A program made the position numbers and the translations under genes. From positions 1 to 19,894 of the forward strand of contig CAYNCU010000054.1 in the NCBI GenBank assembly GCA_964395765.1: a stretch of DNA of 19,894 nt. Reading direction: 5' to 3'. The stretch comes from DATDPY01 sp964395765 (GTDB taxonomy: Bacteria > Bacteroidota > Bacteroidia > Cytophagales > Cyclobacteriaceae). How positions within the stretch are numbered: position 1 is the first letter of the stretch; every line of letters begins with the position of its first letter. This document shows, one piece after another, positions 15,951 through 19,894 of the stretch. The notes under the pieces were generated by a model. It made no database searches. It saw only the letters and a program-made list of their open reading frames with translations, and had not been told where the DNA came from.

Positions 15951-16070
15951 GATGATTTTTTAAAGTATTGCCTGAAAGCTAAAATATTTAAGACGTCAGG
16001 TAAAAAACATGATTAAACTCATGAAATCGCCGATAGTATCTTTCCTGCATTCAAACAATTAATAATTGGA

Positions 16071-16101
16071 TTGAAAAAATGTGAGCTAAATCCTACATTT
16101 A
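16071..16101 (+). promoter_or_regulatory. Bacteroidota-type promoter of the Tat-exported Gfo/Idh gene
   Basis: TTG at 16071-16073, 20 bases, then TACATTTA at 16094-16101 (TAnnTTTG with one mismatch) match the Bacteroidota promoter. The start would be near 16108, about 26 bases before the ATG at 16134. It lies in the 183-base gap shared with the divergent DUF362 operon, for which I see no equally good element. Confidence 0.5.
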
Positions 16102-16133
16102 GATATTGATGTTATAACCCAAAAATATCCGCC

Positions 16134-17459
16134 ATGAACAGATCCAGAAGAGAATTCATTGCCAATTCGGGAAAAATCGTAGCCGGAGCAGGATTAATTA
16201 CCAGTATTCCATCATTCGCAAAGCAGAGGAAAAAGATGATTGGGGCTAATGATAAGGTTCGGGTTGGACTTATCGGTTGCAATGGTATGGGATTTGAAGA
16301 CCTTTCGCATTTTCTGAAATACCCTGAAACGGAATGCGTTGCCTTGTGTGATGTCGATCAATCTGTGCTGGACCGTAGAAACAATGATCTTGAAAAAATA
16401 GCAGGCAAAAAAGCTGATGTTTATAAGGATTTCCGTCAGTTGCTTGACAGGAAGGATATTGATGCTGTAATCATCGGCACACCGGATCACTGGCATTGCC
16501 TGTTGATGGTCAGCGCCTGTGAGGCCGGAAAAGATGTTTATTGTGAAAAACCGGTCGGGTATTCCATCCATGAATGTGAAATAATGGTAAAAGCTGCCCT
16601 GAAATATAATAAGGTGGTCCAGGTAGGGATGTGGCAGAGAAGCGGCCCTCACTGGAAAGCAGCCATTGAATTTGTTTATTCCGGTAAGTTGGGAAATATC
16701 CGTACGGTAAAAACCTGGGCTTACCAGGGATGGATGAAACCTGTACCGGTTCTTCCCGACAGCCCGGCACCTGCAGGCGTCGATTATGATTTCTGGCTTG
16801 GGCCCGCACCAAAACGTCCGTTTAATAAAAACAGGTTTCATTTTAATTTTCGCTGGTTCTGGGATTATGCCGGCGGGTTAATGACGGACTGGGGCGTTCA
16901 TATTATCGATTTTGGATTATATGGAATGAAGGCATCAACGCCAAAATCCGTAGTTGCTACCGGCGGAAAATTCGCCTATCCGGATGATGCTTCCGAAACT
17001 CCCGATACACTCGCTACTTTGTATGAGTTCGATGATTTCACTCTTATCTGGGAGCATGCAACCGGAATTAACGGCGGTCCGTACGGAAAAGATCACGGAG
17101 TTGCTTTTATCGGTAATAACGGAACATTAGTCGTAGACCGTAACGGCTGGGAAATTATACCGGAACAGGAAAACGGTAAATATAAAATGGAAGCCATCCC
17201 GCCGCAGTTCGGCCAGGGACATGACCTGGATCTTCATGTCAGAAATTTCCTGGATTGTATGCAATCCAGGGAAAAGCCTGTATGTGATGTTGCTATTGCC
17301 GCCAACACTGCAACCGTTGCGCATATGGGAAATATCGCTTACAGAACGGGAAGGAAATTGTATTGGGATTCATCCAGTAAGCAGTTTATGAATGACGCGA
17401 AAGCCAATGAAATGATGACCAGAACATACCGTGAACCCTGGAAAATGCCACAGGTATAA
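16134..17459 (+). CDS. Tat-exported Gfo/Idh/MocA-family oxidoreductase
   Basis: The 441-residue protein has a twin-arginine leader (SRREFI at 4-9, hydrophobic GLITSIPSFA to 29) in front of a complete oxidoreductase. GLIGCNGMG (45-53) is the nucleotide loop, TPDHWH (116-121) and CEKPVG (137-142) follow, and the C-terminal domain has TDWGVHIID (251-259) with Asp252 and His256 at the expected catalytic positions. Tat-exported members are common in Bacteroidota and Planctomycetota and keep a tightly bound nucleotide, having been folded before export; they are thought to work on glycans or sugars in the periplasm. Substrate is unknown. It is the first gene of a plus-strand run, divergent from the DUF362 operon, and the permease follows after 62 bases. 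Confidence 0.87.
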   Translation: MNRSRREFIANSGKIVAGAGLITSIPSFAKQRKKMIGANDKVRVGLIGCNGMGFEDLSHFLKYPETECVALCDVDQSVLDRRNNDLEKIAGKKADVYKDFRQLLDRKDIDAVIIGTPDHWHCLLMVSACEAGKDVYCEKPVGYSIHECEIMVKAALKYNKVVQVGMWQRSGPHWKAAIEFVYSGKLGNIRTVKTWAYQGWMKPVPVLPDSPAPAGVDYDFWLGPAPKRPFNKNRFHFNFRWFWDYAGGLMTDWGVHIIDFGLYGMKASTPKSVVATGGKFAYPDDASETPDTLATLYEFDDFTLIWEHATGINGGPYGKDHGVAFIGNNGTLVVDRNGWEIIPEQENGKYKMEAIPPQFGQGHDLDLHVRNFLDCMQSREKPVCDVAIAANTATVAHMGNIAYRTGRKLYWDSSSKQFMNDAKANEMMTRTYREPWKMPQV

Positions 17460-17521
17460 TCCGGCAGGAGATAATACCCCTCTGCTATTCGTTTATTGTT
17501 AAATTCTTTCATTACAACCCG

Positions 17522-18844
17522 GTGATCAACAGGCAGCCCATACAACAAAAGATAGGCCTGACTACGGCAGTTTCAATTGTCGTGGCGAATATGATCGGTA
17601 CCGGCGTGTTTACCAGTCTTGGCTTCCAGGTTCAAAAATTAAATTCCGTTTTCATTCTCCTGATGCTATGGTTGATTGGAGGAATTATTGCCTTGTCCGG
17701 GGCCTTAAGTTACAGTGAAATCGCCTCCCGGATTCCCCGATCGGGAGGAGAATATCATTTTCTTTCCAGGATTTATCATCCCTTTTTAGGCTTCCTTGCA
17801 GGATGGACCTCCGTATTCATCGGTTTTGCCGCGCCTACCGCGCTTGCCGCTATGGCCCTGGCCGGGTATTTACATGCCGTATTCAAATTTATCCCGATTG
17901 CAGTTGCAGCCTGTGCTGCGATAATTTCTTTATCCCTGATACATTCTTTTCAAATAAAATTAGGCGGTCAATTTCAACGATGGGTTACCTTGATCAAGAT
18001 TTTTTTACTGTTATTATTTATTTCAGCAGGTTTAATTTTCGGACATCCTGCCGGTATATCCGTTATCCCGGTAAAAACAGACTTTCAGCAATTGCTCTCA
18101 CCGGCATTTGCGATTTCACTTATCTTTGTTTCCTATTCCTTCTCCGGCTGGAATGCTTCTGTCTATATAATCAATGAAATTAAAGATCCTAAAAAGAATA
18201 TTCCCTTATCGCTGGTTGCGGGCACTTCCCTTGTAACCATTCTGTACATCCTGCTCAATTTTATTTTTTTATATACCACCCCGGTCGAAGAATTAAACGG
18301 CCAGATGGAAATCGGTTTTATTTCGGCGACCCATATTTTTGGTGTTGAAGGGGGAAAAATTCTGGCGATAACAATAGTATTGCTTTTGATCTCCTCCGTT
18401 AGTGCACTGATATGGATTGGTTCCAGGGTTTCAATGGTCATGGGAGAGGATTACAGGTTATTGAAATTTCTTGGTAAAACCAATCGTTACGGAGTGCCCG
18501 TTTCAGCTATCTGGATCCAGGCAGTTATTTCCATTATAATGATCCTTACATCCACTTTCGAAAGCGTTTTGGTTTATACAGGATTTACCCTGAACATTTT
18601 TACCTTATTATCGGTCATCGGTGTATTCGTTTTACGATTCAGGTCCACTAATGAAGATAATGCTTTCCGTTCACCTGGCTATCCGGTAGTTCCGTTTCTA
18701 TTTATTTTAGCCAGCCTCTGGACCATGGTCTATCTCATTCGGGACAGGACAGTAGAATCCCTATTGGGTATTCTAAGCATTTTATCGGGAGGAATTTTTT
18801 ATTTTCTGGAAAAAACCCTTACGCGCAGGAGAGACAAGATTTAA
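17522..18844 (+). CDS. APC-superfamily amino acid permease
   Basis: The 440-residue protein is hydrophobic throughout, with about 12 predicted membrane helices. It begins with the family's first-helix signature MIGTGVFTSLG (24-34), followed by an ALSYSEIASRIPRSGGEYHFL segment around 61-82 that is typical of the APC family (conserved Ser-Gly-Gly-Glu). It moves amino acids or related amines across the inner membrane, probably by proton symport or exchange; the substrate cannot be read from sequence. The start is GTG at 17522: no ATG precedes it in frame, and the next ATG (residue 24) would remove half of helix 1. There is no clear ribosome site. It may be read through from the oxidoreductase gene 62 bases upstream, with which no functional link is evident. 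Confidence 0.84.
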   Translation: MINRQPIQQKIGLTTAVSIVVANMIGTGVFTSLGFQVQKLNSVFILLMLWLIGGIIALSGALSYSEIASRIPRSGGEYHFLSRIYHPFLGFLAGWTSVFIGFAAPTALAAMALAGYLHAVFKFIPIAVAACAAIISLSLIHSFQIKLGGQFQRWVTLIKIFLLLLFISAGLIFGHPAGISVIPVKTDFQQLLSPAFAISLIFVSYSFSGWNASVYIINEIKDPKKNIPLSLVAGTSLVTILYILLNFIFLYTTPVEELNGQMEIGFISATHIFGVEGGKILAITIVLLLISSVSALIWIGSRVSMVMGEDYRLLKFLGKTNRYGVPVSAIWIQAVISIIMILTSTFESVLVYTGFTLNIFTLLSVIGVFVLRFRSTNEDNAFRSPGYPVVPFLFILASLWTMVYLIRDRTVESLLGILSILSGGIFYFLEKTLTRRRDKI

Positions 18845-18925
18845 GCGAACTAAAGTAATTGGTCATGGTAATTATTATCTGATTAAAGTTATCCACCATT
18901 TCTTTTTTTGAATCAATAAATGAAA

Positions 18926-18933
18926 TAGTTTTG
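18926..18933 (+). promoter_or_regulatory. possible -7 element for the desaturase gene
   Basis: TAGTTTTG is an exact TAnnTTTG match. A TTG lies at 18908-18910, but with 15 bases between, shorter than the usual 17-23. Transcription would start near 18940, leaving a leader of about 69 bases before the chosen ATG at 19009. Confidence 0.35.
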
Positions 18934-19008
18934 TAAATAATAATGCCGGTAGGATCATTATCAACAGGATTTTTTTATCTGAAAATTTTTTTAATTCCGT
19001 TCAAATTA

Positions 19009-19894
19009 ATGCAAACCAGAAAATCAGCAGTAATCATCGGGGCAGGAGCAGGAGGGATAGCTACATCCGTTTTTCTTGCTCAAAAAGGGTATGATGTAAA
19101 AGTATTCGAGAAAAATTCATTTCCAGGTGGCCGGTGCGGCCGGATCATACGCGATGGCCATCGTTTTGATATCGGGGCTACGATATTGCTAATGCCCAAT
19201 TTATACAGGGATGTATTTCATGCCATGGGTTTCAATTTTGATGAATTAATGAATGCCAAGCCCATTGAAACCCTTTATAAATTATTTTTTGAAGACGGTG
19301 AGGAACTCGATATTACAACGGATGAAAAAAGCATGGAACTTCAATTGGAAGGGATAGAAGAAGGAAGTTATAAGAAAATGCAATCCTATTTGAAGAAGGG
19401 ATACAAGTTATATGAACTGGCGTTCAGGAAATTATTAGGAAGAAATTTTAAAAATGCATCTGAATTTATCAACTTCGGAAATTTAATATTGCTTTTCCGA
19501 ATCAAAGCTTTCACCAATCATAATTCATATGTTCGGAAATTTTTCAACCATCCGCATTTAAGAACCGCTTTTACCTTTCAGAATATTTATGTCGGACAAA
19601 GCCCTTATGAAGCGCCGGCTTTGTTTTCGATGTTACCTGCTATCGAAATGAAGGAAGGATCCTGTTTCCTGGAAGGGGGCATGTATAAGATTATAGACCG
19701 ATTAATGAAGATTGCTGAAGGCTTGGGGGTTCAATTTTATTTCGATAAAGCGGTAAAAAAGCTGGAAGTTAATGCCGGACATATTAAGCATTTATTGATG
19801 GAAGATGGAAGCCGGCTTGAACCGGATATCATCGTTGCCAATGCTGATTTACCTTACGTATACCGTGAATTATTACCGGACAAAAAAGTTTCAC
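19009..19894 (+). CDS. CrtI/CrtN-type carotenoid (phytoene) desaturase, N-terminal 295 residues
   Basis: The frame runs off the right edge; 295 codons are seen of a family of about 490-510 residues. The N terminus has an FAD-binding Rossmann loop GAGAGG (11-16), Glu34 at the end of strand 2, then PGGRCG (39-44) and RFDIGATILLMPNLYRDVF (52-70), which is closer to CrtN/CrtI desaturases than to amine oxidases. FQNIYVGQSPYEAPALFSML and EGGMYKIIDRL further on are also typical. It would introduce double bonds into a C40 or C30 carotene at the membrane. ATG 19009 puts the dinucleotide loop at the usual distance from the start; an in-frame ATG at 18943 would add 22 residues, mostly hydrophobic. No crtB is in view, so the pathway product is unknown. 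Confidence 0.83.
   Translation, partial: MQTRKSAVIIGAGAGGIATSVFLAQKGYDVKVFEKNSFPGGRCGRIIRDGHRFDIGATILLMPNLYRDVFHAMGFNFDELMNAKPIETLYKLFFEDGEELDITTDEKSMELQLEGIEEGSYKKMQSYLKKGYKLYELAFRKLLGRNFKNASEFINFGNLILLFRIKAFTNHNSYVRKFFNHPHLRTAFTFQNIYVGQSPYEAPALFSMLPAIEMKEGSCFLEGGMYKIIDRLMKIAEGLGVQFYFDKAVKKLEVNAGHIKHLLMEDGSRLEPDIIVANADLPYVYRELLPDKKVS

Noticed and set aside
16212..16841. 209-aa minus-strand ORF inside the Tat-exported oxidoreductase gene
   Set aside because: It is the antisense shadow of a clear enzyme gene and shows no domain of its own; the same applies to 11692-12240 and 4859-5206.
18943..19008. Upstream in-frame ATG for the desaturase
   Set aside because: It would add 22 mostly hydrophobic residues before the FAD loop and would lie about three bases from the predicted transcription start.

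Overview
This is a contiguous stretch of a Bacteroidota chromosome, probably class Bacteroidia; I cannot place it more finely. The evidence is a DUF5723-type outer-membrane protein, low-to-moderate GC, several promoters of the Bacteroidota type (TTG, about 20 bases, TAnnTTTG, best at 4660-4690 and 16071-16101), and gene starts that mostly lack a well-placed Shine-Dalgarno sequence. There are no rRNA or tRNA genes, CRISPR arrays, insertion sequences or integrases. The window looks like ordinary chromosome with some accessory metabolism.

Layout. 1-4616: cell-envelope genes. These are the tail of an unknown protein, a translationally coupled DUF5723 beta-barrel protein, and a 966-residue predicted zinc peptidase / beta-propeller / Omp85-like barrel fusion. 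4660-6991: pyruvate dehydrogenase E2 (two lipoyl domains) from a strong promoter, then hslV, closed by a terminator that serves two convergent genes. 7012-9405: minus-strand genes for a membrane protein with a zinc-knuckle tail, a small acidic protein and FabH. 9406-10445: mostly non-coding DNA with inverted repeats, a likely structured small RNA ending in an intrinsic terminator, an 85-aa gene and a possible 40-aa membrane micro-ORF. 10446-11012: an acidic protein of unknown function.

11161-17459 is a sugar and redox district. A cytoplasmic Gfo/Idh/MocA dehydrogenase and a TIM-barrel sugar isomerase/epimerase form an operon. It converges on a two-gene minus-strand operon encoding a Tat-exported DUF362 protein and a membrane polyferredoxin that reads as a NapH-NapG fusion. 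A second, Tat-exported Gfo/Idh/MocA oxidoreductase is divergent from that operon. An APC-family amino-acid permease (17522-18844) and the first 295 codons of a CrtI-type carotenoid desaturase (from 19009, cut by the window end) complete the window.

The most interesting items are the self-anchored peptidase-propeller-Omp85 protein, the NapH-NapG fusion with a degenerate internal Tat leader beside DUF362, the candidate small RNA at about 9815-9913, and the membrane protein whose tail resembles that of TPM proteins but lacks half of the expected cysteines.
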